Shown here: positions 44,612 to 56,000 of the stretch, in pieces | Layout of the letters: each line of letters starts with the position of its first letter | Position numbering within the stretch: the stretch's first letter is position 1 | Assembly: GCA_902702965.1 (NCBI GenBank) | Contig: CACRXP010000015.1 | Location: 1-64,000 of the forward strand | DNA: 64,000 nucleotides | Direction of reading: 5' to 3' | Origin: Spirometra erinaceieuropaei | Taxonomy: Eukaryota; Platyhelminthes; Cestoda; Diphyllobothriidea; Diphyllobothriidae | Made by a program: the position numbers and the translations under genes | The notes under the pieces: generated by a model | What the model was told of the DNA's origin: nothing | The model's database searches: none | What the model saw: the letters and a program-made list of their open reading frames with translations, nothing else

Positions 44612-47600
44612 CTGTCGAACATATTGTACCTCAGGCATTTCTTCCGCTCGTTAATTATTCGAAAGCGGATTTCTGCGTCACCCCTGAATGTGCCTGCTTT
44701 TTTTTTCCAACCTTTCGCTGATGTGTGAAAATGACTGAAATTGCACTCAATTTGAGGCTAGGAAAACAATTGTTTATGGGGTAGAAAAATACCACAGATC
44801 GCTTACATCCGTCGTATAGGGAAGCGGACACATGGACATACCACCCTACGGATCTGTGTCCATAAAATGGGTCTTCCGGGTCTTTCGGCATTGGTCGCCT
44901 TCTGTTTTGTCTCCGACACAAACTGGATACATTTGGCAGGCTCTGTACCTTCATGATTTTTGACAGAATCAATACCAGGAGGGGCGACAACAGTAGAAAG
45001 GGATTTCTGTTTGGACCCCTATGATGGCTTTAGATGTTATTGAGAGGAAACGGTGCATGGAACTACTGATGGTGGAAAATGATAAGTTGCATTAATTGTC
45101 TTCAACGAGGCACAAATAGGTTTTTTTGGCGGAGCAAGTAATTGAAAGCATGACAAGGATCATTTGCAATAAGTCTATACCAGAAATGACGTGGGGGGAG
45201 TGTGGCAGGAATTGTTTCGCGCCTGCCCAGTCATCTGTTAGACAGCACTTGCTCTAATCACTACCAGTTGCCGAAATGCCAAATACGTCCACTCACGGAT
45301 TGAGCTGAGTCAGTGGGTCAACAGTGATATCGAAACGAATTTCACCAACGGAGATGTGTTTTGCCCTCCAACAGCAGGTGAAATGACCCATTCGATGTTG
45401 TGGTTGAAATCGGAATGGTGGACTGGTTGCTGTCATTTTTGTTTGCTGCATTCCATTGGGGATGTGAAAGGCTTTTTTTGCTGAAAAGGAATCAGATGCT
45501 AGACTATTTTGTTGTGAAAGGCGAGATTTCCCCTATTTATGGGCGTCACAGGCCAAGGCTGGGTGGTCGTACACGTTCTTCCAAAAATGGGGCATTAATG
45601 CGAGTCGAAGAAGTTGGTAAGTGTTTTCTGGAATTGGACAATCGAACCTTGCCTCCAAAGAATTCAGGTAAGGCTAGACATAAAAATTGCATCCTTTTAT
45701 AAAAGCGAGAAGTGGATTCAGTCTTGGGACTGCCCTCTAAAACACGATGACAGCGCCTGCCGATAAGTGTTTATTCCGCAACACCGATTAGCACAGGGCG
45801 TAAACAGATGTAGTCAGTAGCTGCGTGTGCTATCACTCCTTTCTGCTACACCATGCGATCAAGCCGCGTAGACAATATTTTGCTGTCGAACTTGAAGGAT
45901 ACGGTACTGATCAGTTAGATCGCCGAGTATCTGACACAACACTTGCCATCCTTTGTGATTAAATCGCAATTATTAACGGCTTTTAGGCGGACAGCCCGGC
46001 CAAAAACATCAAGTGCAAGGCTATGCGATGAATGCGGAAACAGACAAGTTTGGTAGGCGCAACTTCTAAGTTCCACACAACATGTGTATCCGATGGCTGG
46101 TCCCGAAGTGAATTCGAAGCGTCCGACAAGTCAAGGTTCTGTCCCAACGACCGAGTCAGCATCCCCTTAACGGTTGACTTCCCTTCGCATCTAAAAGTTC
46201 GACCTTCCGGCCACTAGTAAAAATCATTAAAATCACTTTGTACTGATCGAAATAAGCAAAAAAATTGAGCGCACCATGAAATCTTAACACATGTGCCTGC
46301 TGATCACGACAAAGGTTTTATGGCAGCTCGAATTCTTTCTTTACTACATAGGTCTCCAAGCCTAGTTTGGCCACTAATTCATAATTCTGGCCATCGTCCG
46401 CTTATGCTTAAGTTAAATACGGATGGCCCGTGGTTTACCGGCGTCAAAATAAAAAAAGGAACATGTCATGAGTTCAGTAACCCCGCTGTAAGTGGTGGTT
46501 GGTCCGAAAGCCCGTTGCACGTTGCACGTCGCCCATTTCTTATCCTGACTGCCCAAAGTTTTGCATTGCTCAGCTGCCATACATATGTTACCGCTTCGAT
46601 CGTCGGGCCAGTGAACATGCGTCTCACACTCCTACGCCTGTCCCTCTCTCCTGCATCGGGTTACTTTAGATGGTCCTCCCGCTGTATTAGAGTCGCAATC
46701 CATAGTGGAGTTCGACAGCCAACTGGGATGATTTATCAGAAGTAGAGTTGTTTACCCCTCAGGGGGAGGTGCTGAAAAAGGTGCCAATGCTAGTTAAACA
46801 TGTTACGCGCACGTCGACCGACCTTTGTATACGCTGAATGTGCGATCGAAATACTATAAGAAACGACAGCCGCCCCTGGTTTCGCAGTCTAACAAGGTGC
46901 GCAGCTTCATTCTCCCTCCCCCCTGCAGCGTGCCGAACTGGGTACGACTCCTGTGTAGCACGCGTTGGTGAGTTGTTCAGCTTTGTCAGCCACTAGTTCC
47001 GCGCCGATATTCAGCCGTCTTAGCTTTGTTTTGCCATCAAAGCAAGGCGGGTAAAGGGGGCTGGCGGTGGGGTAGACAAATTGCAGGTTTGTCCCACTAT
47101 AAACTAATTAATATACAAGTCACTACCTATACGCCCACCTCGGTGGGCAGCCGTGGAGGCCGTCGCCTGCGTTGGTCAAAATATTTACCTATTTGCATTT
47201 GGCACGCAGTGTTCATGGCTAATTTACAGTTTTCTTCTACTAGGGTCATAAACCGTGACCGGATTTCGGTGTCGGGTCGCTTTTTGGTGACAACAAGACA
47301 TCCTACCCAATGATTATTTGGCTGAAGATGAGGGATAAAATGTTAGACATGTGACCATGAGAGCGTCATCTGACCCACAGGTGTTGCCACTCCAGAACCA
47401 ACCACTGTTCTACTATAATGAATTCAGCTGCGGAACCTTGAACTGACTAAAATGTTGTTGGCATGGCTGACCGTACGGCCATGGTCTGAATAACAGGTCA
47501 GTAAATGCTTGTGGCCGTGTTGGAGGCATGTGTTGGTGACGGTCGGTCCTCGACAGCAAAGCTCAGCATTTTCTCACCATTTTCGCATCGAGGACCAAGC

Positions 47601-47845
47601 CAAGAAAGGACCAAACAGGTGACTATTTTAGGAGTCGTCTAGCCCAGGACTGGCAACAAAAAGTAGGTCGTGTGGCTGCGAGTAGACGGATTTTTTTTCG
47701 TTCTGGTCGGCAGTTAGTTTTGGTGCGTACACGCAGACAGCAGAGATGTTCGTGGAGCGACGCTTTAAGTCGTTTTTAAGTCAGCCGGCACTTCAATGGT
47801 TCCCACACAAGCAGTGCATGGTTTGCTTGCTTTTAAGATGATCGC
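44612..47845. other. no recognised feature
   Basis: Frames up to 150 codons (46,293-46,745, plus) lack motifs, and this length is expected by chance in a window this size. CATTTGCAATAAGTCTATACC (about 45,162) resembles CATTTGCAATAAGTCTGTCAG at 38,039 beside the PLE. It could be a further decayed PLE scrap, but the match is too short to call. Confidence 0.4.
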
Positions 47846-47847
47846 CA

Positions 47848-48012
47848 CATCGTGTCTCGCTCTCCCGCCTCCGGCCTTTTCGACAATGTCTTCACACCGG
47901 CTCCAGGTGGGGAGGAGGGAGCGCGGTGGATGCTTTGCAAGTCTACTACCACTATAAACTAATTCACGCGCAAGCTGTCGTGCCTGATTTCACTCTGCTT
48001 TGGAGCATACGA
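47848..48012 (-). repeat. unnamed repeat 'family B', copy 4
   Basis: Minus-strand landmarks: GCTCCAAAGCAGAGTGAAATC, GCTTGCGCGTGAATTAG, TTTATAGTGGTAGTAGACTTG, ACCGCGCTCCCTCC, TCCCCACCTGGAGCC and GTCGAAAAGGCCGGAGGCGG. These match the order in the other three copies. The 3' extension seen at 13.9 and 31.8 kb is missing or diverged. Confidence 0.6.
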
Positions 48013-48159
48013 TAAACATAGTCGGTTAGGACATACATTAAGGTTGGAGTTGACCGCATAATCTTGATTTTTCCAGCATCCGATGCCAGGAGTCTGTTAC
48101 CTATTACGTATCAAAACTGGCATACTATTTGCCCGCACTACTGGACCAAGGTTGAAATA

Positions 48160-49303
48160 CAGTGAGTGATTGATCTCATGAAATGTTAGCCGAGATTCTG
48201 AAATTCGTTTCTGTTTAGGAAGGATTACTTAGGTGGTGTTCTAATACTGACCTTTTTGCGGTATAATCCTATAATATTTCGGACTCGGCAGGATGTCGAC
48301 TTTTGAATGCACTTCTTTTAAATCCCCTTTAGAAACCTCACTTGGTAAAAAATGGCTACTTAAGTGGCATGCATTTTCAAACAGATTTTCGATGGTCTTA
48401 TAAATTCAAAAATGTTTTATATAAAACATGAACTAAAATATGCGTTTTTCACTCGCTTGATAAAGAATCACGTCATCCTTATATTTTATACGTGATGCAG
48501 GAGTATCATTAGGTTTTAGAAAAGTTTCTACTTATGAGACTTTTTAAGGCCGTGCAATGCCCATTCATACAGCATCGTACCTGCCCGTTTGCCACTGCTC
48601 CTCATGAAATGTACAACATAATCCGCATCCATTGCAGGATTTGTTATACTCTATATGGTATATTTTTAAAGGCATAGAGGAATATATGATTTTCCTTACA
48701 AGAAACGCATGCGCCTGGTAGACCTAAATCACTAAACACTAATGCAACGTCTAATCAGGCTCCAAATTATTCGGGAATTAGAAAATTCATATTCATATTG
48801 ACCCAACTGTGAAAAACTCGGCGCCTCGGTGGGATTCGAACCCACGCAGTAAGGGGAAGGTTTTAGCGCAGCCAACGCTCTAACTACCTGAGCTACGAGG
48901 CCCCGCCGGACGACGCGAGTTTATCACATGAATTAGACAATTTTTTAAAACATAATTATACGTTTTTTCGAGCATAAAATATGAAGATGACGTGATTCTT
49001 TATCAAATGAGGGAAAAAAGGCATATTTTGGTCCATGTTTTATATAAAACATATTTGAATTTATAAGACCATCGAAAATCAATGTGAAAATGCATGCTAC
49101 TTATGTAGTCTTTTTTACCGAGTACGGTTCCTAACAGAGATTGAAACGAAGTGTATTCAAAAGCCGACATCCTGCCGATTTCGAAATACTATAGGATTAT
49201 GTCGCAAGAAGGTCAGTACTAGAACTCCACCTAAGTAATCTTTCCTAATCAGAAGCGAATTTCAGAATGTCGGCTAACATTTCATGAGATCGGTCGCTCA
49301 CTG
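48160..49303 (+). mobile_element. Tc1/mariner-like long-palindrome element, copy 6, with nested SINE
   Basis: TA at 48,158-48,159 and 49,304-49,305. The ends are CAGTGAGTGATTGATCTCAT and ATGAGATCGGTCGCTCACTG. Arms are inverted copies (AGGAAGGATTACTTAGGTGG at 48,217; CCACCTAAGTAATCTTTCC near 49,229). The central spacer shares CATAGAGGAATATATGATT (48,672) with the 8.2-kb copy. It belongs to the CAGTGAGTGACCGATC subfamily. The right arm is interrupted by a tRNA-SINE at 48,788-48,929. Without it the element is about 1.0 kb. Confidence 0.9.
48788..48929 (-). mobile_element. tRNA-derived SINE with 13-bp target-site duplication
   Basis: The insert is bounded by GAATTAGAAAATT (48,775-48,787) and GAATTAGACAATT (48,930-48,942), a 13-bp duplication with one mismatch. 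On the minus strand the tRNA-like body starts GGCCTCGTAGCTCAGGTAG, with an intact A box (TAGCTCAGGTAG), then GTTAGAGC. It has a perfect B box GGTTCGAATCC and a T arm GTGGG/CCCAC. The acceptor arms GGCCTCG/CGAGGCG pair at six of seven positions. The anticodon arm does not pair (TTGGC against AAACC) and position 33 is not T, so this is not a working tRNA. A short tail (TTTTTCACAGTTGGGTC, then AATATGAATATG) follows. An automated scan could miscall it as a tRNA gene. Confidence 0.85.
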
Positions 49304-49305
49304 TA

Positions 49306-50764
49306 ATTTCTAGCGTTTTGGTCCAAGAACCTAACTGCATTGAAGTCATAGCAAAAAGATTTATTTTATGGAGGTTCACGTTTGCTATCTCACAGCGTCG
49401 TTATTGTGATTTGTGGCATTTTGTGGGACAGTCGTTGTTTCTGCTTTCCGCATTCTGGTGGCACTGTCGCTGCTGGTTCGTTACTGCTAACTTGTCAGAC
49501 CCGAGGCCCTGCNNNNNNNNNNNNNNNNNNNNNNNNNNNNNNNNNNNNNNNNNNNNNNNNNNNNNNNNNNNNNNNNNNNNNNNNNNNNNNNNNNNNNNNN
49601 NNNNNNNNNNNNNNNNNNNNNNNNNNNNNNNNNNNNNNNNNNNNNNNNNNNNNNNNNNNNNNNNNNNNNNNNNNNNNNNNNNNNNNNNNNNNNNNNNNNN
49701 NNNNNNNNNNNNNNNNNNNNNNNNNNNNNNNNNNNNNNNNNNNNNNNNNNNNNNNNNNNNNNNNNNNNNNNNNNNNNNNNNNNNNNNNNNNNNNNNNNNN
49801 NNNNNNNNNNNTTGATCATCAAAACATTATCGTAGAAGATTTCATAAAGGTTTAGTAGTCCACTTAGAGCAAGTGCCAAAAATCCATAAGCAGGTGACTA
49901 GAGGACCAAAAACATCCTACATCCTACTGAGTTTTCGCAGGAAAGTTACTGGCCTTCACTTCCACGGCAAGTAACGCATATGGCCCGGATAGCCAGGCCA
50001 CAACATGACAACAAGTACACGATCTGCACGGCCTTCGATATGCAAAATAAGTCATTTGGACGCATGCAATGCCAACTTATTAGTAGGGCCAGATTGTACC
50101 ACAGTTCACTGACACTTATACGTTAAACTAAACTACACCATCGTTTGCCTGAATGCATTTTCAAGCTTGTTAACATGAATGAGAATTTGAAATGCAAAAA
50201 CTGAAAGACATTCTACCTTTCTGCCAGGAAAAGACAACATGTTGCTTATAGGGTGAGGTATGTGCGCCCCCTAAATAACATAAAGCATGCGTAAAATCTC
50301 GTTGAATGCTGAGTAAAAATTTTAAATATGCTTTCATATATTACCTGCACACAGTACTGACTAACAACAGTAGTTAACTGGCAGAATACTTCCGTGCGGT
50401 GGGATTTTTATATTGGGGCACAGTTTGCTCTCCCCCCCCCCCACCGATGGATATTATTTTGTTGTACCGTAGGATGACTTCTTAACTAGATGAAACTGGG
50501 CCTCCCTTTCGCATTCGGGCTAATTCAATGAAACCGCCTTGTGACAACGCCCAGGCTTCTTTAATGTAATGAAATCCTCACACTAACTCCTGATCTACAC
50601 AATAATGGAATATGCATTCGTGGCTTCTGCCGACCAGCGGTGGTAAGAATTGACCCATTCAAAATCTGTCTACTTCAAAAAAGAGCCAACTTTTCTTTAG
50701 CCGAAAATGACTTCAGCTTGCCGGTTAGGTTACAATTAGAAGAATGCCGTCCAAGTACAGTCAG
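49306..50764. other. no recognised feature; assembly gap inside
   Basis: N occupies 49,513-49,811 (299 bases). An 11-C homopolymer is at 50,432-50,442. The remaining sequence has only short frames. Confidence 0.5.
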
Positions 50765-51090
50765 TGCCGTAATATTTAAGGCATACTAGGATGTCGGCTT
50801 TTAAATGCACCTTTTTTGGCCACCTTCAATGGCCATACTTTATAAAAAGGACTATTTAGGCAATAGGCACTTTTCTGTTGATACTCGATGTTCTTGCAAA
50901 GTTAGATATATTTTGCAAAAGCACGCACGAAACTACTCTTCCATGTACTCATTTGGTATCAAACCACGTCTTCTTTAAATTCTATGCTCGAAAAAAGTGT
51001 ATTTTTGCGGTGTCAAAGAAGTTTCCGATTATAAGATTTCCATGATTGTGCGTGGCATTGACTACATAGTAATGTTCCTCATAAAGTGTA
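50765..51090 (+). mobile_element. Tc1/mariner-like long-palindrome element, fragment (copy 7)
   Basis: Begins inside the left arm (AATATTTAAGGCATACTAGG, then ATGTCGGCTTTTAAATGCAC) and runs through the arm landmarks (GTACTCATTTGGTATC, CTATGCTCGAAAAAAG) into the spacer (TTCCGATTATAAGATTTCC, AATGTTCCTCATAAAGTGTA). It then stops abruptly at the terminus of another copy. The left TIR is absent. Confidence 0.65.
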
Positions 51091-51147
51091 CGGTGAGTGA
51101 CCGATCTCATGAAATGTGGATTGAAATTCAGAAATGCATATGGTAAG
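51091..51147 (+). mobile_element. Tc1/mariner-like terminus, orphan end (copy 8)
   Basis: Immediately after TA (51,089-51,090) the sequence reads CGGTGAGTGACCGATCTCAT, GAAATG, an almost intact subfamily terminus with one change from CAGT. Similarity ends after about 55 bp. This looks like a copy that inserted at a TA inside copy 7 and was later deleted from within. Confidence 0.7.
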
Positions 51148-52875
51148 GAAGTTAACGAGCTTGTGAGAAAAAGTTTTAACCTTGTAGATTAGTTGGGAAC
51201 AACGACATTGCCTTCCTAGGTAACTACTTTGACGATGTGGCCTTCAAGTCGGTTAAGTTAGAAGAAGAACTCTCTATGCGTCTTTCCTTTTGAGATATTT
51301 CTGCATTTATGGAAAAATGAAAAATGTCCTTCCTCCTGAGCATTGACTTTCTCTTCAGTCTGATTTGTACATCTGATGGGAAAGATGTCAACCGAAAATT
51401 CAGTGTGGTACCATGTGAAGGATTCTAGAGACGATGATTCATGTTAAGTAATCTTTCTATCCGGCTCGAGCTATCTTTTCTTATTGAAAACATAGGCAAA
51501 AACTCTGCCAACTGGTACACAATACCTTTCGTTTGGAGCGAGTACATGTGCTACTCGTTTCACATATTTGTCTCCGAATTCGTTGGGTAATTTCAAAATT
51601 TCAGCGGTGTGAATTCCTCTTTGCAAAATGATGTGTAATTCTCCTCCTTAGGGGAATAACCACTAGAACCTTGAGAATTACTATGTCACACTGTTAAATA
51701 GAATAACAATGCGAAATGCGCATTCACTAATAATTCCCTCTAAAGACCTACGTTTGATTCGGGTTTGGCTTCTAAATCCCCGGCGGCATCATTAAAGAGA
51801 TAAATTTGAAAGCGCCCAGTGGCCTGAGAAATGACAACATTCAATTATTTTTGTGAGCCGATATGACAGAGATGAGCGGCTAGCTTCAGTATTGGGACTA
51901 AGGCTTCAAACGCACATTATGCATAAATTTTTGAGATGTCCACATTTCAGTAACTCATGCAAAATGAGTGGCCTTGTATACAACACCAACGATTCGTGAT
52001 TTGGCATGAATATATGCAATTGTTTGGGCTTTGTGTAGAAAGAGTACACTTTGTTGAAATCTGAGATCTGGGTGGACTTTAAAATCTTTTTCGTCAACTT
52101 TTGAACACGTTAGATGGATTGGTGTATTTCCAGCCACCTTTGGGTTTTCGATGAATGAATAAGTATGAAGAATTGCCTGATATGCTTATTTAGGGAACCG
52201 ATTGTCCAATCCAGTTTGCATTTTAATTGTCACATTTTTCATGCAATTTCTCTTCACTAACTCTGACCTTAGTAAGAAGGGCACTGGGAATCCGACGCAG
52301 GATAACTTACATCCGGCAATGTTCAAGGTCGAATAAAAAGGAGTTCGAAGGTCGAGAAAAGAATCAAGCACGACGTGATACCTAGCAAAATGAAGAATCA
52401 GGAATTATGTCAGTGTCCTTCAGTTCTATGCAAAACTGTTTTTGTCAGAAAACTTCCCACCTGATTTCGGAACTACTGTGCCCATAAAATCTTAGACGCC
52501 TCATCTAAATTAAGACCCACATTTAACCAAACCTTGCTTTTTCTTACTAGTTTTTCAACGCATTCGTCTAGCATGTGTCAGCTACCCTGGAATTATGGAA
52601 GGCTGTGATGGCCAGATGTGATTCGTCCATTTTTGCCCTATTAGCACAGATTCGCTTAATTTATTCGTCGACATGATTTTCCGGTCAGCCGTTTTATGGG
52701 AATTTTGAGCAGTGACCTTCACTTTGAGATTGTGCCTCGAGCGTAAGGGTCTCTCGGTCACATGCAGTCGTTGTGTTCCTGCAAAGAAAATACGTATTGT
52801 GCGTGCGAACGGTGTAGAGGACACAAACGTGATAAAATAATAAGTTAGATTAAGGGACCAGCCATCGATCGCACT
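51148..52875. other. no recognised feature
   Basis: AT-rich, stop-rich; longest frames about 80 codons with no motif. Confidence 0.45.
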
Positions 52876-53140
52876 GACCCTACTATTACTGTGACGCTTA
52901 CCGTTGAACTACTTACGCTAATGTTGACAATGCTACAAGTGCGAAAAGTGCAAGGACAACTAAGCATACTGCTACTACTGTCAAAATTATCAACAGCACT
53001 ACTAATTCTGCCATTAGACATGATAATACCAAAAATAATACTATGGCGGCTAATAATACTCTCCTTGTATATGCCACTGTTCTTGCTACAATCGTTTCCA
53101 CGGCAACACCAACTGCTACTATGACTTCTGCTTCTGCTTT
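52876..53140 (+). repeat. degenerate (ACT/ACA/CTG)-type trinucleotide repeat
   Basis: Imperfect trinucleotide arrays such as CTACTATTACTG, CATACTGCTACTACTG, CAGCACTACTAATTCTG, AATAATACTATGGCGG and CACCAACTGCTACTATG, without a fixed register. Leucine- or valine-rich peptides read on either strand (52,891-53,124 plus; 52,913-53,218 minus) are by-products, so apparent membrane helices there should be ignored. Confidence 0.7.
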
Positions 53141-55008
53141 GTGCACCATCTTTGTAGATTCACCTTGCATGCCACTAATAGGTCGTTGCCAGTTCAGCGC
53201 GGTTTTCATTAAAGCCAACTCTTACTTCACTTCTTATGACATCAGAAGAGGACTTTTCTTGCAGTCTGGATCTAAAATATGGGTCCCATAGGGCAGAATA
53301 GTAGTTTCGGATATGGCTGGATCCCTAAATGCCAATGCAATAAATAAAGCACTTTTGGAGCATTGTAGAAAGCGCGAGTAAGGAATTAGAACGCTATCCA
53401 CTAAACAGCAGTAGCTGTCGAAAGTTGAAAAAACCGAAGTCTTATCCACAAAAGAGTGATTTATTATATATTACGCGAGAGTTTACTTTGCCAAGGGTCA
53501 GGTTAAGGACACTTTTAGTAAGCTAATCTCCATTTTATAGCAAATGAAAGCAAGACATTTCGTCATGAACGTGTCGTAAACAACAACCTGTGCACACGGC
53601 AACAGCATGGGAATTTTTTTAGAGCCAGTGAACCCGATAGGTATATCCTCAATGTATGGGAAGTGCAAGTACTTTTGGTTTAAATTGCATTTGAACTATA
53701 AAATCCCAAATCTCCTTGGAAATCAGGAAAGCCCAAATTGCATTCGACTCACTAACTCAAAGGATTAACTTAATTGGTGGACGAGCGTGAGCAGAGAAGG
53801 ACCGAAGAGACGAAGGGAGAAACTAAATTGAACACTTTACGAACAACTCACCCGACACCTCGATAAATTGTATATGCTCAAATCGACTAGATCATAAATT
53901 AAATCTGTTATTGCATAATTTTTCGTAGTTGGCAGTAATTTACTACTTCCAGACCCCAACATTCAGGAGCTTCTATATCTAAGAAAAACTCATACAGGTA
54001 GTTGAAGTAGCTAGGGAATATAAAAAGCGACTCGGAGATATTAGCAAGTGAGTTGCGCACAAGGCTAAGATATTCCTATAGTGGCCCCTGTCCTTGATCA
54101 AAGATCGCATTTGGTAGGAACAGTAGAGCAAGGCTAGTTACTGCATCTGTTAGCCTGTCAATCCTGCGTTTTTACGGCCATTAAAGTCAAAACATTATTA
54201 TTCGCTTCCCCAATTACGAGCAGACGTTACTCCAAAATAACTCTCATCGTTCGTTTTATCCATCCGCCTGGGAGCAGTCATCCTTTCGAATTGGGCACTA
54301 CTGAAACCATTGACGCAGAACCTACCATACAGTCATGAGAGCTCTTTGAGGCTTGACATCCCGTCTGAATTTAGGACGTAGTAAGAAGACCTAGAAACTC
54401 ATCTCATCGGTCTGCCCAACCTCCGATAAACTACTACCAGCTGCTCCTTAGCATTCGCTATTCTCTGCCAGTACGGAGGGTGCGGCCGTTCATTCCCGCC
54501 CGGATTTTCTGCGTAGAAATGTCTATTGCAACCTGCGAATCCTTCCTAGTCTTCGAAGCTGGCCACAGTCCTCGCAGCCATACCGTCCGAAGATGCCCTT
54601 CTGTTGTCGCTCCCAACATTTCCGAGTTGAGTTCTGGCCTTCCGACTAGTTTTTGTTTTCTTCAGCATATTGAGGAAATGGGGGAGCTGTAACAGATCTG
54701 CGACAGAGGAGGTGAGATTTCGTAAAAGGTGAGAGCATGCAGGAGTAGTCGCTCACGATTTCTTTGCAGAACCGGACAAGCAAATATGGGTTTGCTTAAC
54801 TTTTACGCCCTCACATTTCCCGGGACAATACTATTCGACCCGGCTTAAAATCGTAGATACTCACTTTGTCACAAAGTAGCTTCTTTCAGTAGAACCGAGC
54901 CTTTTTTAAGCAGTGTGCCAATACTCTACACTAAAAATAAAAGACATAATTTGCAGGATTTGAAAAGAAGATTACGTTTTCAATATTATGGTTTACTGCA
55001 GTTACACA
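53141..55008. other. no recognised feature
   Basis: No frame above 82 codons; nothing matching other repeats in the window was seen. Confidence 0.45.
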
Positions 55009-55010
55009 TA

Positions 55011-55998
55011 CAGTAAGCGGGTTAACTCATGAAATGTCAACCGAAATTACCAAATGCGTTTACGTTTCGAAAAGATTAATTAAGAAGCCTTGTTAAACTA
55101 ATCATCGAGTAGCATAATTCTATAGTATTTCAGATACCTCAGGATGTCGGCTTTCGGAAGAACTCCTTTCCAATTGCATAAAAAAACTATGCTCTGTAAA
55201 AATGACTACATACGTAGCATGCATTTTTCCGATTGATTTTTAGTGTCCTTAAAAACTCAATTATATTTCACAGAAAACATGCACAAAAATATCCATCATT
55301 TCGCTCATTCGGTAGAAAGTGACGTCTTCTTCCAATTTTATACTTGATGTAAGGGTGTAATTTGGTTTTGAAAAACTTTTCCCATTCCCGAATAATTTTG
55401 AACCCGAAGTGCCGTTACACATGCAGTCATGGTTTTCAAACTACAAGCCGTATATATTCCATGTACGGAAAACCGTAATTTCCCTACGGTATTCAGAGGA
55501 GACCGTGTGGGTTCCTAAAATTTTGCAGTGGATGTGAGCCATATGGTCAGCTTTTCAAGCGGCAGTGGTAAATGCAGAGACGTGACGTTCTACGAACGAC
55601 TATTTCACGGTATTAAAAAATCTCACAGTTGCAAACTTTTTTTTAATCAAAGTATACCCTTCCTTCGAGTATAAAACTGGAAGTAGACATAATTTTCTAC
55701 CAAATGAGCAAAAGAATGAATTTTTTTATGCATGCTTTCTGTGAAATATAATTGAGTCTTTAAGGGTAGTGAAAATCAATGGGAAAATGCGTGCTACTTA
55801 TGTAGTCATTTTTAGAGAGTGCAGTTTTTCATGCAGCCAGAAAGAAGTCCGTTGGAAGCCGACATCCTTAGGTAGCTGAAATATTATAAAATCATGCTAC
55901 ACGATGATTAGTTTTACAAGGTTTCTAAATTAATCCTAACGAAACGAAAACTCATTAGGGAATTTCGGTTGACATTTCACGAGTTAGCCCATCTACTG
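55011..55998 (-). mobile_element. Tc1/mariner-like long-palindrome element, copy 9
   Basis: TA at 55,009-55,010 and 55,999-56,000 flank CAGTAAGCGGGTTAACTCAT and ACGAGTTAGCCCATCTACTG. The arms match inverted (CATTCGGTAGAAAGTGACGTC at 55,308; GACATAATTTTCTACCAAATG near 55,686). The central spacer runs opposite to the 43.6-kb copy: CGAATAATTTTGAACCCG here is the inverse of CGGGTTCAAAATTATTCG there. The copy is therefore inserted in the other orientation. It belongs to the CAGTAGGTGGGC subfamily and has no coding capacity. Confidence 0.9.
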
Positions 55999-56000
55999 TA

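Noticed and set aside
45162..45182. A third PLE fragment (CATTTGCAATAAGTCT shared with 38.04 kb)
   Set aside because: The match is under 20 bases and no PLE protein motif could be read around it.
46293..46745. 150-codon plus-strand frame as a gene
   Set aside because: This length is about what chance gives in 64 kb of DNA of this composition, and no motif, repeat or transcript context supports it.
48812..48903. A functional tRNA gene on the minus strand
   Set aside because: A and B boxes and the T arm are good, but the anticodon stem does not pair and position 33 is not T. It sits between target-site duplications as part of a 142-bp SINE.
49318..49879. Long frames of 130-165 codons
   Set aside because: Most of their length is the 299-N gap.
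52891..53218. Multi-pass membrane-like peptides on both strands
   Set aside because: Both come from the same degenerate trinucleotide repeat.
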